A stretch of DNA of 41,970 nt, from contig JAJIYL010000067.1 of NCBI GenBank assembly GCA_020881195.1, forward strand, positions 1 to 41,970, in the 5' to 3' direction. The DNA is from Rickettsia endosymbiont of Pseudomimeciton antennatum (GTDB lineage Bacteria > Pseudomonadota > Alphaproteobacteria > Rickettsiales > Rickettsiaceae). The translations under genes were made by a program, and so were the position numbers. The notes under the pieces are model-generated. The model was not told the DNA's origin and searched no databases. It was given only the letters and a program-made list of their open reading frames with translations. The first letter of the stretch is position 1; every line of letters begins with the position of its first letter. Shown here one piece after another: positions 1-8,752 of the stretch.

Positions 1-125
1 AATTCCATCAGGGCTATAGGGTAAATTTAAAGTGATTTATTAACTATAAGCCGGATACATGACTGCATTCGATTTTTTTGCTGTTATATATTATTTTTTT
101 CTTGCATTATCGGGTAGGTCCATAC
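1..125 (+). mobile_element. Right end of an IS110/IS1111-like element (partial)
   Basis: Positions 112-125 read GGGTAGGTCCATAC, the exact reverse complement of GTATGGACCTACCC at 41859-41872, which lies just upstream of a start resembling an IS110-family transposase. I therefore read this as the right inverted repeat of another copy in the same orientation, whose coding part lies before the window. Bases 1-111 are AT-rich and show no long frame. Directly after position 125 comes the right half of a palindromic repeat (ATGGATTGCTTCGTCG), as if the element had entered the loop of that hairpin. The pairing is seen; the family assignment is inferred. Confidence 0.5.
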
Positions 126-190
126 ATGGATTGCTTCGTCGCTACTAAAGTAGCTCTGAGCCATGACGTTGGTTATTTTTCCGCAACTTT
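126..190. repeat. Right half of a family-P palindromic repeat plus tail
   Basis: The stretch begins with TGGATTGCTTCGTCG and ends with CCATGACG, the right half of the P hairpin; the left half is missing because the IS-like end abuts it. The following GGTTATTTTTCCGCAACTTT also occurs, with few changes, inside the MITE-like element near 32143-32165 and after the repeat at 8499. Confidence 0.7.
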
Positions 191-194
191 ACAG

Positions 195-259
195 AAATAA
201 TGAAAACACCTATTAGTGGAGCATAAAAATCTGTTATATTTATAGATATAACTGAATTT
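195..259. repeat. 65-nt repeated leader segment, copy 1
   Basis: It matches 37441-37504 upstream of rpoC at 58 of 65 aligned positions. Both share ATTAGTGGA, CATAAAAATCTG and TATATTTAT. This copy contains a nearly perfect 20-nt palindrome, GTTATATTTATAGATATAAC, and ends 66 nt before the start of the gene at 326. It may carry a promoter or operator; no clear -35/-10 pair is visible. Confidence 0.6.
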
Positions 260-325
260 GCCATAATTTGTTTATATCGAACTTAGGTTGGTTTAGTATA
301 ATGCGAGTTAATTTAAGGAGATATT

Positions 326-1666
326 ATGAAATCACATAGTTTTACATCTGATGATGCTAAACGAAGTTCGGATAAAAACTTACAGTATATAGCAGAATGT
401 TTTGATCCTAACTATGACAAAGATTATAACGATAAGGATAAAGTACAATATAGATTTGACATTGATATACAACGTAATGGGATATTTTATATTGAGACTC
501 CAAACGGAGGGTCAGTAGACCTAGTAGCTCAATGTAAGTTAGGTAAAGGTGATGAGTATGAAGTAACCTATCAAGACATGTATGAGACATTAACCAATAA
601 TTATAAATTGTCAGAACAACAAACAGAATATATTTTAGCAGCAAATTATCAAGTTGGTATAGCTGGCGGTATGGCTGGATTAATGCGAGTGAAATCAGAA
701 ACATACGATGATTTCTGGAAGATTGATGAGACGATGAATGTTTGGGAGAACGAGTGGATAAGAGATAACGTTGTGTCGAAGATTATCATAGATCAAAACA
801 ATAATGTATCATTTGTTGGTGGACGGAAAGTCATGTTTGATTGTAGAAAGCAAGTTTTTTCTTCAACTCCAGACCTTAAAGAGATGCTGGGGACAAAATT
901 TAATAGCCAAGATTTTGTGGCGGTAAATATTACAGCCACGTTAGGAACAGCAGGAGAAGTTAAACCGACACAGCAAGTAATAATCGATGTAGCTGGTACT
1001 GGAGAGGTTGCTAGTAAATTTATTGGTAAGTTAAAAACAGTTGAAACAAAGTGTCCTGCCAAAGAACCTGCATCAATTATTGAGAGTAATAGTATTTTTT
1101 CAAAGCAGTTATTAGCTGATCCTCTTACTGATGAAGAATATAAAAAAGTTGTAACAGAAAAAGTTTCAAAAATTATATCTTCTGATAAAGATGAAGATCA
1201 AATTAAAGACATAACAACATTAAAAAAATTAGATGGTGTTAAAGAGGCTTTAGCTGACTTGTTAGTTGAGCAAATTGACCAATCAATCGCACTTCAAAAA
1301 GATAAAAAAACAGATAAATTAAGTGCAGAGTCAATTAATAATATTGCTAAAAAAACTGCTGGACAGTTGAGTAAGTTTATAGAACAACCAGACAAATATG
1401 CAGTAACGAAATTTACTAAGCAATTAGTAGAAGAACGAGCAGATTCATCGAAGGTGACAGTTCCTAGGAAAAATTTTATTGAAAAAATTTGTGAATATTT
1501 AAAAGATAAATGGCACGGATATTCTGCTGAGAAAAGCAAACCACCACTTGAACAATTGCATGATAAAGCAAAAATTATAGGACAGGAAGCAAAATCACAT
1601 ATGTCATCTAAAATGGCAATATCACAACCTCCAAATAACAAAAAGGAGGGAGTTAGAACAATTTAG
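326..1666 (+). CDS. Unrecognised 446-aa protein
   Basis: I do not recognise this protein. Its start is well supported by AAGGAG seven bases before the ATG. It has no signal peptide and no membrane segment and is probably cytosolic. The first 240 residues look globular, with aromatic-rich stretches (FYIETPNGGSVDLVAQCKLG around 52-71, and a Gly-rich AGGMAGLM near 113-120). From about residue 255 it becomes Lys/Glu/Asp-rich and predicted helical, ending in a basic, Pro-containing tail. It stands alone between an IS-like end and lgt, and shares a leader segment with rpoC. The helical tail and solitary position would suit a lineage-specific or effector-like protein, but that is conjecture. Confidence 0.75.
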   Translation: MKSHSFTSDDAKRSSDKNLQYIAECFDPNYDKDYNDKDKVQYRFDIDIQRNGIFYIETPNGGSVDLVAQCKLGKGDEYEVTYQDMYETLTNNYKLSEQQTEYILAANYQVGIAGGMAGLMRVKSETYDDFWKIDETMNVWENEWIRDNVVSKIIIDQNNNVSFVGGRKVMFDCRKQVFSSTPDLKEMLGTKFNSQDFVAVNITATLGTAGEVKPTQQVIIDVAGTGEVASKFIGKLKTVETKCPAKEPASIIESNSIFSKQLLADPLTDEEYKKVVTEKVSKIISSDKDEDQIKDITTLKKLDGVKEALADLLVEQIDQSIALQKDKKTDKLSAESINNIAKKTAGQLSKFIEQPDKYAVTKFTKQLVEERADSSKVTVPRKNFIEKICEYLKDKWHGYSAEKSKPPLEQLHDKAKIIGQEAKSHMSSKMAISQPPNNKKEGVRTI

Positions 1667-1741
1667 GAAGGTAATAAAAGTTAATTAATATTTTTCCTAC
1701 TACTACTTGCAATCGGTAAAGCCTATATATATAATAATCAT

Positions 1742-2536
1742 ATGATCTTTCCAAATATCAATCCTGTTATTTTTTCTATTGGACCATTTACTGTTTATTG
1801 GTACTCCATGGCTTATGTTGGGGGTGTACTATTTGGGTGGTTCTACGCCTATAAAATTATAAAAAAATTTAAACTTAGTGTTACCACGGAAATTTTCGAA
1901 AATTTTATTACTTGGGTTACTTTGGGCATCGTAATAGGTGCTAGATTAGGTCACGTGTTACTATATGATCCTATTAAATATTTTTTTAACCCTATTGCCA
2001 TTTTCAAGACCTATGAAGGCGGTATGTCCTTTCATGGTGGTATTATTGGTATAGCCCTATCGTGCTATTTTTTCTGCCGCAAATATAAAATTAAATTCTT
2101 TTGTTTAGGTGATATAGTAGCTACAGTTGGTCCTATCGGTTTATTTTTAGGTAGAATAGCCAATTTTGTTAATGGGGAATTATATGGTAGAGTGACTAAA
2201 ATGCCCTGGGGAATGATTTTTCCAAATAGTGATCTACAACTAAGGCACCCCAGCCAACTCTATGAGGCATTTTTTGAAGGAATTATATTATTCTTAATTC
2301 TAGCTTACACTACTTTTAAATATAAAAGTATAAATATCTATAGTTTGAATTCTGCTATATTTCTAATATTTTATTCGGTGTTTCGAATTATTATAGAAAT
2401 GTTTCGTGAGCCAGAAGATTGCTATGCAAGTCTTATTTTTAATAATGTAACTATAGGACAATTTTTATCACTACCTATGCTAATATTTGGGGTTTATTTA
2501 ATAATACGAATTAAATGCCAATCGACTCCAAAATAA
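1742..2536 (+). CDS. lgt: Phosphatidylglycerol:prolipoprotein diacylglyceryl transferase
   Basis: Lgt is the inner-membrane enzyme that moves diacylglycerol from phosphatidylglycerol onto the lipobox cysteine of prolipoproteins, the first step of lipoprotein maturation. The 264-aa length is typical. Several hydrophobic segments cross the membrane. Family signatures are present: GGMSFHGG at 93-100 with the conserved His, the Lgt motif [14 protein letters not shown] at 137-150, and HPSQLYEAF at 169-177. The ATG has no strong ribosome-binding site. The last 22 bases overlap the next gene, which suggests translational coupling. A likely client in this window is the lipoprotein at 17473. Confidence 0.95.
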   Translation: MIFPNINPVIFSIGPFTVYWYSMAYVGGVLFGWFYAYKIIKKFKLSVTTEIFENFITWVTLGIVIGARLGHVLLYDPIKYFFNPIAIFKTYEGGMSFHGGIIGIALSCYFFCRKYKIKFFCLGDIVATVGPIGLFLGRIANFVNGELYGRVTKMPWGMIFPNSDLQLRHPSQLYEAFFEGIILFLILAYTTFKYKSINIYSLNSAIFLIFYSVFRIIIEMFREPEDCYASLIFNNVTIGQFLSLPMLIFGVYLIIRIKCQSTPK

Positions 2537-3606
2537 GAAAACTTATTGAACAAAATGGTAGTGTTAAGCTTGATGAAATGATGCTCCAAGTAACGTCTGT
2601 AACCCCTTTTTCCTATTATCAAAAACAAGATAAGTTAGGTTACTTAGGAGATTTTACAACAGCTCCAGAAATTTCTCAGCTTTTTGGTGAAATGATAGCT
2701 TTATGGGCTATTGACCAATGGTATAAAATGGGTTGTCCTCAGAAAACTAATTTAGTTGAGCTAGGTCCAGGGCAGGGGGTATTAATGCGGGATTTGCTCA
2801 ATGTTGCTAAATTAGTTCCAGAATTCTACCAATCTCTCTCAATAGAATTAATTGATATTAATCCTCATTTTATCAAGAAACAAAAAATAAACCTAAAGTT
2901 GACGGGTTTACCTATCAAACACCATACAGCAATACAATATATATCTAAAATTCCTTCTATTATAATAGCTAACGAATTTTTTGATGCTATGCCAATTAAG
3001 CAATATATTAAAACCAAAGAGCTTTGGTACGAGTTAACAGTTATTATTGACCCAGCTGATGGTAAAATTAAATTTGATAAGATAGAAGTTAATAAGGACT
3101 TGCAGCGTTATCTACTGCAAGAACACTCAAACGCACGTGATGGAGCAGTAATAGAAGAATCACCTAAATCATTAGAAATCATAAAATTTATTAGCAAGCA
3201 TATAATGAAATTTGGTGGGGCGAGCTTAGTTATCGATTACGGTTATGATATAGATCCAACAAAAAGGACACGTAACCAATACAACCCTACTTTACAAGCG
3301 ATAAAAAATCATAAATATTACCCACTGCTTGAAACTTTAGGGGAAGCCGATTTATCAGCCCATGTTGACTTTTATGCCTTAAAAACAGTAGGCAGAAATA
3401 TAGGAGTAAATGTGTATGGATCAATAACTCAACGTGATTTTTTAATTAATAATGGTATATTATTACGAAGTGAGCTTTTACAAAGAAAATTATCTGCTAT
3501 AGAGGCAAATATCATAGCAAAACAAGTTGATAGACTAATTGCTCCCAATAAAATGGGGCTATTGTTTAAAGTATTGAGCTTTGTTGGCAAAATTTGCTAT
3601 AGCTAA
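2515..3606 (+). CDS. Class I SAM-dependent methyltransferase, MidA/NDUFAF7 family
   Basis: This 363-aa protein belongs to the MidA family (COG1565). The mitochondrial member NDUFAF7 methylates an arginine of a complex I subunit during assembly; the bacterial substrate is usually unproven. Family marks are [16 protein letters not shown] at 45-60, the SAM-binding loop VELGPGQG at 81-88, and [13 protein letters not shown] near 160. The ATG lies inside the end of lgt (22-bp overlap, different frame), so the two are probably one transcript. An electron-transport role would suit an aerobic intracellular bacterium, but that is inference. Confidence 0.88.
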   Translation: MPIDSKIRKLIEQNGSVKLDEMMLQVTSVTPFSYYQKQDKLGYLGDFTTAPEISQLFGEMIALWAIDQWYKMGCPQKTNLVELGPGQGVLMRDLLNVAKLVPEFYQSLSIELIDINPHFIKKQKINLKLTGLPIKHHTAIQYISKIPSIIIANEFFDAMPIKQYIKTKELWYELTVIIDPADGKIKFDKIEVNKDLQRYLLQEHSNARDGAVIEESPKSLEIIKFISKHIMKFGGASLVIDYGYDIDPTKRTRNQYNPTLQAIKNHKYYPLLETLGEADLSAHVDFYALKTVGRNIGVNVYGSITQRDFLINNGILLRSELLQRKLSAIEANIIAKQVDRLIAPNKMGLLFKVLSFVGKICYS

Positions 3607-3624
3607 TCGGATTGGCTATACTTC

Positions 3625-3711
3625 CGTCTATTAGCGAGACCACGTAATGGTCGTGGCAATCCATTATTCTTGGATTGCTTCGTCGACCTTATGGTTTCCT
3701 CGCAATGACAC
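3625..3711. repeat. Family-P palindromic repeat
   Basis: The copy starts CGTCTATTAGCGAG and ends CTCGCAATGACA, with the core CAATCCA / TGGATTG around a short loop. The left arm contains its own small stem, ACCACGTAATGGTCGTGG. The two ends are of different types. It fills the gap between two convergent genes and could act as a bidirectional transcription barrier. Confidence 0.85.
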
Positions 3712-3737
3712 AGCCAGGTCTAGTTATGCCAGTTCAT

Positions 3738-4385
3738 CTAAGCTAAATCATCATCCTCCAAATCACTAGAACTACCAGTTGTTGGTACTTGAGGAACATC
3801 TTCAATTTGTAAGTGGCACTTATGCAATAAAGTTACTTCTAATTCTTTCTTGCTAGCTTTATCTTCTTCAGTAAGCTTTGCAACAGCATCATTCAAGGAG
3901 CTTTTGAGGGATGGAGTATATAATAATTGTCTAAAATCAGCAACAATCTTCTCAAAAGTACCCTGCATTTCTTTGAACATATTTTCAAGATTTTCAGGAG
4001 TTAGGTTTTGTAACTTATTTAGGCAAAATGTCATAGACCCTGTCCATGCAGGGAATAAGTTCTGAGAATTTGGATCGTATGGCAATTGCAAGATATTAGC
4101 TTTCAGCGTGTCAAAGGTTGCGATGAACTTGTCTATATCAGGTTTAGTGTGTTGTTTTAGATAGTCATATGAGTTCTGTTCTCGTTCTTCACTGGAGAAG
4201 GAATAATAGTATTTGATGAGCAGATGAATATTACAAAAATACTTAGCCAATTCTAAAGTGCTTAATTTTTTGATTTCTTCTACTGACTTTCTCTCAAGTT
4301 TTGCTCGGGAGTTTTCTAAAGATGCTAAAAATTCTTCATATATTTTGCTTGTAGAAGTAGCGTTATCTTCTTGGTTTTTAGACAT
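3738..4385 (-). CDS. Unrecognised 215-aa protein
   Basis: I do not recognise this gene. It is the only minus-strand gene in the window. GGAGAG lies eight bases before its ATG. The protein has no signal peptide or membrane segment, is rich in Lys, Glu, Leu and Ser, is probably mostly helical, and ends in an acidic tail (SSSDLEDDDLA). It diverges from iscR, and the shared 176-bp gap holds a candidate promoter for each direction. It may be a lineage-specific cytosolic or secreted protein; the sequence does not say which. Confidence 0.7.
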   Translation of the reverse strand: MSKNQEDNATSTSKIYEEFLASLENSRAKLERKSVEEIKKLSTLELAKYFCNIHLLIKYYYSFSSEEREQNSYDYLKQHTKPDIDKFIATFDTLKANILQLPYDPNSQNLFPAWTGSMTFCLNKLQNLTPENLENMFKEMQGTFEKIVADFRQLLYTPSLKSSLNDAVAKLTEEDKASKKELEVTLLHKCHLQIEDVPQVPTTGSSSDLEDDDLA

Positions 4386-4450
4386 AGTTACTCTCCATTT
4401 TAAAATTTATAATATTAATATTAATTCAATTTTATAGTAGTGATAAGTAA

Positions 4451-4479
4451 AGTTTAGTTAGCAATTTTGTCACTGTCAA
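4451..4479 (-). promoter_or_regulatory. Candidate promoter of the minus-strand gene
   Basis: On the minus strand, TTGACA (4479-4474) is followed after 17 bases by TAAACT (4456-4451), giving a consensus -35, ideal spacing and a moderate -10, about 65 bases before the ATG at 4385. Confidence 0.45.
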
Positions 4480-4500
4480 TGGGATTTTTTTGTTGATATA

Positions 4501-4525
4501 ATACTTGACTAAATTAGTAGGATAT
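4501..4525 (+). promoter_or_regulatory. Type-1 IscR operator upstream of iscR
   Basis: The 25 bases ATACTTGACT-AAATT-AGTAGGATAT agree at 23 of 25 positions with the published E. coli type-1 IscR consensus ATASYYGACT-RWWWY-AGTCRRSTAT. The site lies 37 bases before the iscR start and just upstream of TATAAT (4539-4544), where a bound repressor would cover the -35 region. This implies feedback control by the [2Fe-2S] form of IscR. Confidence 0.65.
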
Positions 4526-4538
4526 TATAAGATGGTGA

Positions 4539-4544
4539 TATAAT
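4539..4544 (+). promoter_or_regulatory. Candidate -10 element of the isc operon
   Basis: A perfect TATAAT lies 18 bases before the iscR ATG. The -35 side is weak (TTAGTA at 4515-4520, spacer 18) and overlaps the IscR operator, as expected for a repressed promoter. GGTGGAG ahead of the start serves as ribosome-binding site. Confidence 0.4.
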
Positions 4545-4561
4545 TTGGTGGAGTTGTTTGT

Positions 4562-4963
4562 ATGCAATTAACTACAAAAGGGCGATATGCAGTGATGGCA
4601 ATCTTAGAAATCGCCTCACAAATGTCGGATATGCCTGTTACCTTGGCTGAAATTTCAGCAAAACAACATATACCAGTTAATTATTTGGAGCAAATTTTTG
4701 CAAAACTTAAGAAAGCTAACATAGTTAGGTCAATGAAAGGTCCAAAAGGCGGTTACGTCATTAATGAGAAATTAGATAATATCAAGATTACTAATATTAT
4801 TGATGCGGTAGATGAGAATATTGAAATGACCAGATGTTTAGGGAAATCTGGAAGTAGTTGTGTACCTAATAAAGTGCAATGTAACGCCCATCATTTATGG
4901 TTGGGTTTAAGTCGGCATATAAGGAACTATTTTGATACTATTTCTATAGCTGATATGCTTTAG
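4562..4963 (+). CDS. iscR: Rrf2-family Fe-S regulator IscR
   Basis: IscR senses Fe-S cluster supply by carrying a [2Fe-2S] cluster and represses the isc genes when clusters are plentiful. The 133-aa protein has the N-terminal winged-helix domain (MQLTTKGRYAVMAI, GPKGGY at 60-65) and the cluster ligands Cys92, Cys100, Cys107 and His110, arranged as C-x7-C-x6-C-x2-H. The spacing is slightly longer than the C-x5-C-x5-C-x2-H of E. coli. It heads the locus iscR, desulfurase, iscS, iscU, iscA and has a matching operator upstream. The ligands separate it from RirA and NsrR less than firmly, but the context favours IscR. Confidence 0.9.
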   Translation: MQLTTKGRYAVMAILEIASQMSDMPVTLAEISAKQHIPVNYLEQIFAKLKKANIVRSMKGPKGGYVINEKLDNIKITNIIDAVDENIEMTRCLGKSGSSCVPNKVQCNAHHLWLGLSRHIRNYFDTISIADML

Positions 4964-4978
4964 GTATAAAACAAATAG

Positions 4979-5016
4979 TGGATTGCCACGCTCACATACG
5001 TTCGCTCGCAATGACG
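4979..5016. repeat. Family-P half repeat
   Basis: TGGATTGCCACGCTCAC followed by CGTTCGCTCGCAATGACG is the right half of a P hairpin of the GAGCGAACG subtype, also seen at 37231 and 37315. Confidence 0.7.
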
Positions 5017-5033
5017 TATGTACACCTATAATT

Positions 5034-5126
5034 GTCATTGCGAGACCATGTAATGGTCGAAGCAATCCATTTCCAATCATTTTCTGGATTGCTTCGTCGC
5101 TACTAAAGTAGTTCCTCGCAGTGACG
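5034..5126. repeat. Family-P palindromic repeat
   Basis: A full copy running from GTCATTGCGAG to CTCGCAGTGACG, with GCAATCCA and TGGATTGC arms around a loop of about 18 bases. It sits between iscR and the first desulfurase, which are presumably co-transcribed. Confidence 0.85.
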
Positions 5127-5188
5127 TTGTGATGAATAACTAATATAAAAAATTTTTTTCAACTTTTATATTAGTGAGCTGATAAATT

Positions 5189-6304
5189 ATGTTATATTTA
5201 GATCATAATGCTACTACTAACATCCATCCTAAGGTTAAGGAGCTGATGGAGAGTTTGATGGAAGAGACATATTATAATCCGTCTTCTATTCACATAAAGG
5301 GGCGTTATGCTCGGAGTTTAGTAGAGATAGCAAGGCAACAGGTTGCAAAATCTGTTGGTGTTGATATAAATTCTAGAGAGTATCAGGTAATTTTTACTTC
5401 CTCTGGTACAGAGAGTAATAATTTACTGATGAATAGTTATTATGATGGAGAAATTTTTGTTTCTAGTATAGAGCATTTATCGATCTTTGATCACACTAAA
5501 TATCGAGATAATATTAAAATTATCCGCGTTGATAGTGATGGCATTGTTGATATTGACCATTTAGAACAATTATTATTGGCAAGTAATGCTAGTAAAAAGC
5601 TAGTTTCCGTGATGCTGGCTAATAATGAAAGCGGTGTTGTGCAAAATATACAACAGCTAGTTAAAATTGCCAAAAAATATGAGGCGGTATTTCATAGTGA
5701 TTGCGTGCAAGCAGCTGGCAAAATACCGGTTGATATTAAAGAATTAGCTGTTGATTTTGCTACTATATCGGCTCATAAGTTAGGTGGAATACAGGGGAGT
5801 AGTGCTTTGATTGTTAAGGCAGGACATACGCTTAAAGCGATGATGATTGGTGGAGGGCAAGAAAGAAATATCCGCTCAGGTACAGAAAATGTACTAGCAA
5901 TTGCGTCATTTGGACTAGCTATATCAATAGCTACTGCAGAGGTGGAAGATAGATATAAAAAAATGAAAAAATTACAAACATATTTGGAGAAAAATTTGCT
6001 CAACTATAAAAATGTTAAAGTAGTGTCAAAAAGTGTTGCAAGACTACCTAATACCACCTTGATGATTGTACCCAAAACTGATGCACAAACCAAATTGATA
6101 GCTTTTGATTTACGGGGTATAGCGGTTAGCTCCGGTTCTGCCTGTTCATCAGGAAAAGTTGGTAGGTCACATGTGTTATCTTCCATGGGTTTTAGTGAGG
6201 ATGATGCTAGGTCTTCGATTAGAATCAGCTTCAATTATCAGCAAACGATTGAAGATGTTGTGACATTTATTAAAGCGTTTGAAGAAGTGTACTCAAATGG
6301 ATAA
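5189..6304 (+). CDS. Cysteine desulfurase, IscS/NifS paralogue
   Basis: This is a PLP-dependent class V aminotransferase-fold enzyme that takes sulfur from cysteine as a persulfide. The 371-aa chain keeps the PLP lysine (SAHKLGG, Lys197) and the mobile-loop cysteine (SSGSACSSG, Cys319), so it looks catalytically intact. It is shorter and clearly diverged from the canonical IscS that overlaps its 3' end. Rickettsia genomes carry such a tandem pair. It may supply sulfur to a different acceptor or act with IscS; the sequence does not decide. The start ATG has only a weak upstream GTGAG. Confidence 0.9.
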   Translation: MLYLDHNATTNIHPKVKELMESLMEETYYNPSSIHIKGRYARSLVEIARQQVAKSVGVDINSREYQVIFTSSGTESNNLLMNSYYDGEIFVSSIEHLSIFDHTKYRDNIKIIRVDSDGIVDIDHLEQLLLASNASKKLVSVMLANNESGVVQNIQQLVKIAKKYEAVFHSDCVQAAGKIPVDIKELAVDFATISAHKLGGIQGSSALIVKAGHTLKAMMIGGGQERNIRSGTENVLAIASFGLAISIATAEVEDRYKKMKKLQTYLEKNLLNYKNVKVVSKSVARLPNTTLMIVPKTDAQTKLIAFDLRGIAVSSGSACSSGKVGRSHVLSSMGFSEDDARSSIRISFNYQQTIEDVVTFIKAFEEVYSNG

Positions 6305-7553
6305 ATTAGAAAAATTAAGACAGAAAGTAAAATTAAGTGGTAAATCACTGCCAATTTATATGGATTATCAATCGACAACTCCTATGGATCCAAGGGTTCT
6401 GGAATGTATGCTGCCATATTTTACCACTAAATTTGGTAATCCGCACTCTAGGAGTCATTCTTTTGGTTGGGAAGCTGAAAAAGCTGTAGAGATGTCAAGA
6501 GAGAAAGTGGCAAGGCTTATTGGTGCTGACCCTAAAGAAATTATTTTTACTTCCGGTGCTACAGAGTCTAATAATTTAGCGATAAAAGGTATTGCTAAAT
6601 TCTATGGTAGTAAAAAAAATCACATAGTGACGGTGATCAGTGAACATAAATGCGTTTTAGATGCTTGTCGGCATTTAGAAAATGAAGGATTTAAGGTAAC
6701 ATATTTGCCGATTCAACCAAGTGGTTTGATTGATTTACAGCAATTAAGAAGTGCCATAACCGACCAAACTATGTTGGTATCAGTGATGGCGGTAAATAAT
6801 GAAATCGGTGTTATCCAACCAATTGAAGAAATTGGCAAAATTTGTCGGGAATTAGGAGTATTTTTTCATTCAGATATTGCTCAAGGATATGGTAAAATTC
6901 CCATAGATGTTAATGATTGCAACATTGATCTGGCAAGTATTTCCGGGCATAAAATTTATGGTCCCAAAGGTATTGGTGCTTTATATGTAAGGAAAAAACC
7001 TAGGGTACGATTAGTGCCGATTTTAAATGGTGGTGGGCAGGAAAGAGGTATGCGTTCTGGAACTCTCCCAACTCCTTTAATTGTTGGACTTGGGGCAGCA
7101 GCTGAATTAGCTCTATCTGAAATATCAAAAGATGCTAAGCGGGTAGAAGAACTTTTTGATAGATTTTATAATAATATTACTAAACACATTGCTGATGTTT
7201 ATTTAAACGGTGATATGAATAAGAGATATAAGGGAAATTTGAATTTAAGCTTTGCTTATGTGGAAGGTGAGTCGATGATACTGGCTATTAAGGATTTAGC
7301 CGTTTCATCCGGCTCAGCTTGTACCTCATCTTCACTAGAGCCATCATATGTGTTAAGAGCTATGGGGGTGGATGAAGAAATGGCACATACATCGATTAGG
7401 TTTGGTATTGGTAGATTTACCACTAAAGAAGAAATAGATTATGCTGTAGAGTTAATAAAGTCAAAAATTAACAAGTTAAGAGAGCTAAGCCCTCTTTGGG
7501 AGATGGTTCAAGAAGGGGTTAACTTAAAGCAAATCAAGTGGGCGGTACACTGA
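6297..7553 (+). CDS. iscS: Cysteine desulfurase IscS
   Basis: IscS is the main sulfur donor for Fe-S clusters on IscU and for thiolated tRNA. From the ATG at 6297 it has 418 residues, matching the length and the YMDYQSTTP start region of rickettsial IscS. An in-frame TTG at 6279 would add six residues but is less likely. The PLP lysine is Lys219 (SGHKIYG) and the persulfide cysteine is Cys342 (SSGSACTSS). [12 protein letters not shown] and the C-terminal SPLWEM stretch are typical. The start overlaps the upstream desulfurase stop by eight bases, so the two are probably coupled. Confidence 0.95.
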   Translation: MDKLEKLRQKVKLSGKSLPIYMDYQSTTPMDPRVLECMLPYFTTKFGNPHSRSHSFGWEAEKAVEMSREKVARLIGADPKEIIFTSGATESNNLAIKGIAKFYGSKKNHIVTVISEHKCVLDACRHLENEGFKVTYLPIQPSGLIDLQQLRSAITDQTMLVSVMAVNNEIGVIQPIEEIGKICRELGVFFHSDIAQGYGKIPIDVNDCNIDLASISGHKIYGPKGIGALYVRKKPRVRLVPILNGGGQERGMRSGTLPTPLIVGLGAAAELALSEISKDAKRVEELFDRFYNNITKHIADVYLNGDMNKRYKGNLNLSFAYVEGESMILAIKDLAVSSGSACTSSSLEPSYVLRAMGVDEEMAHTSIRFGIGRFTTKEEIDYAVELIKSKINKLRELSPLWEMVQEGVNLKQIKWAVH

Positions 7554-7593
7554 ACTAACACGTCTATTAGTGAGAAGGTGTATGTACTTCAAA

Positions 7594-7679
7594 CGTCATT
7601 GCGAGACCACGTAGTGGTCGTGGCAATCCAAATCTAATCATTCATGGATTGCTTCGTCGCCGCTCCTCGCTAATAGGCG
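7594..7679. repeat. Family-P palindromic repeat, mixed ends
   Basis: The left end is of the CGTCATTGCGAG type and the right end of the CTCGCTAATAGGCG type. The left arm contains ACCACGTAGTGGTCGTGG. A partial P end (CGTCTATTAGTGAG, 7561-7574) precedes it. It lies between iscS and iscU. Confidence 0.85.
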
Positions 7680-7712
7680 GTGTGTAGAATAATTATTAAT
7701 ATAGGAAATAAC

Positions 7713-8093
7713 ATGGGCTATAGTTTAAAAGTACTGGATCATTACGAAAATCCGCGTAACGTAGGATCATTAGACAAAAATGATGCATATGTTGGGACAG
7801 GTCTCGTAGGAGCTCCTGCCTGTGGTGATGTAATGAAGCTACAAATTAAAGTTAGTGAAGATGGAATTATTACAGATGCAAAATTTAAAACATTTGGTTG
7901 TGGTTCTGCTATTGCTTCAAGTTCTTTAGTAACTGAATGGGTTAAGGGCAAATCTCTTGATGAGGCTGGTAGTATAAAAAATACTGAAATAGCCAAGGAA
8001 TTATCTTTGCCGCCAGTAAAACTCCATTGTTCTTTATTGGCAGAAGATGCCATAAAAGCGGCAATAGCTGATTATAAAACTAAAAAATCATAG
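7713..8093 (+). CDS. iscU: Fe-S cluster scaffold IscU
   Basis: IscU is the scaffold on which IscS-derived sulfur and iron form a cluster before transfer. From the ATG at 7713 (AGGAAATAAC ahead of it) it has 126 residues, and the three cluster cysteines fall at 37 (GAPACGD), 63 (FGCGS) and 106 (LHCS), the same numbers as in E. coli IscU, which supports this start over an upstream GTG at 7680. LPPVK at about 99-103 is the HscA recognition motif, so an HscA/HscB pair should exist elsewhere in the genome. Confidence 0.96.
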   Translation: MGYSLKVLDHYENPRNVGSLDKNDAYVGTGLVGAPACGDVMKLQIKVSEDGIITDAKFKTFGCGSAIASSSLVTEWVKGKSLDEAGSIKNTEIAKELSLPPVKLHCSLLAEDAIKAAIADYKTKKS

Positions 8094-8101
8094 TAACTAT
8101 T

Positions 8102-8434
8102 ATGAAAAATATTATGTCATTGACTGATGCAGCAGCCCAGCAAATAAAAAGATTGATAGATAAACGTGATAAACCATCTTTTGGTATTAGGATTGGTGTA
8201 AAGTCTGGCGGCTGTTCTGGTCTATCTTATTATGTAGAATATGCAGATGTCAAAAATAAGTTTGATGAGGTGGTAGAAGATAAAGGTGTACGAATATTAA
8301 TTGACCCAAAAGCTCTAATGTATCTTCTAGCAAGTGAAATGGATTATGTAGAAGATAAATTTAAGTCCGGATTTACTTTTAATAATCCAAACGAAAAAGG
8401 TAATTGTGGATGTGGGAAATCGTTTAATGTTTAA
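8102..8434 (+). CDS. iscA: A-type Fe-S carrier protein
   Basis: This is a HesB/IscA family protein that carries iron or assembled clusters to client enzymes. The 110-aa chain has Cys38 in SGGCSGL and Cys102 and Cys104 in CGCGKSF, the C-x63-C-G-C spacing of IscA. It lies eight bases after iscU and closes the locus. hscB, hscA and fdx do not follow, unlike in E. coli. ErpA and SufA share the motif, so the name IscA rests on its neighbours. Its last 22 bases of end sequence recur at 15823. Confidence 0.9.
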   Translation: MKNIMSLTDAAAQQIKRLIDKRDKPSFGIRIGVKSGGCSGLSYYVEYADVKNKFDEVVEDKGVRILIDPKALMYLLASEMDYVEDKFKSGFTFNNPNEKGNCGCGKSFNV

Positions 8435-8498
8435 AGAAGTAGAAAATGGTTGTAAATCTAAAAAACGTCTATTATGACTAAGCTGATTAGCTATACTT

Positions 8499-8596
8499 CC
8501 GTCTATTAGCGAGAAGGCTTAAGCCAAGAAACAATCCAGGAAAATGATCAAAAATGGATTACTTCGTCGCCACTAAAGTGGCTTCTCCCAATGATA
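8499..8596. repeat. Family-P palindromic repeat with tail
   Basis: It runs from CGTCTATTAGCGAG to CTCCCAATGATA, with CAATCCA / TGGATTA arms. The tail GGTTGTTTTTACCTACGACT then TTTAAACTGTC resembles the inner flank of the MITE-like element at 31984-32217. A 62-codon open frame over it is a by-product of the repeat. Confidence 0.8.
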
Positions 8597-8752
8597 CTGG
8601 TTGTTTTTACCTACGACTTTTAAACTGTCCTGTTGCCGAATCCTGTGAATTGGATTTGCAAATGTTGGATTATTCTAGTATATTTTCAATGATTTTTTAT
8701 TCACTTTTAAATAGGCGAATATTTTCTAAATTGTTTTTCTAGAGATAATTTT

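Noticed and set aside
8554-8742. 62-codon open frame (MDYFVATKVASPNDTGCF...)
   Set aside because: Its first third is simply a translated P repeat and no ribosome-binding site or conserved pattern follows.
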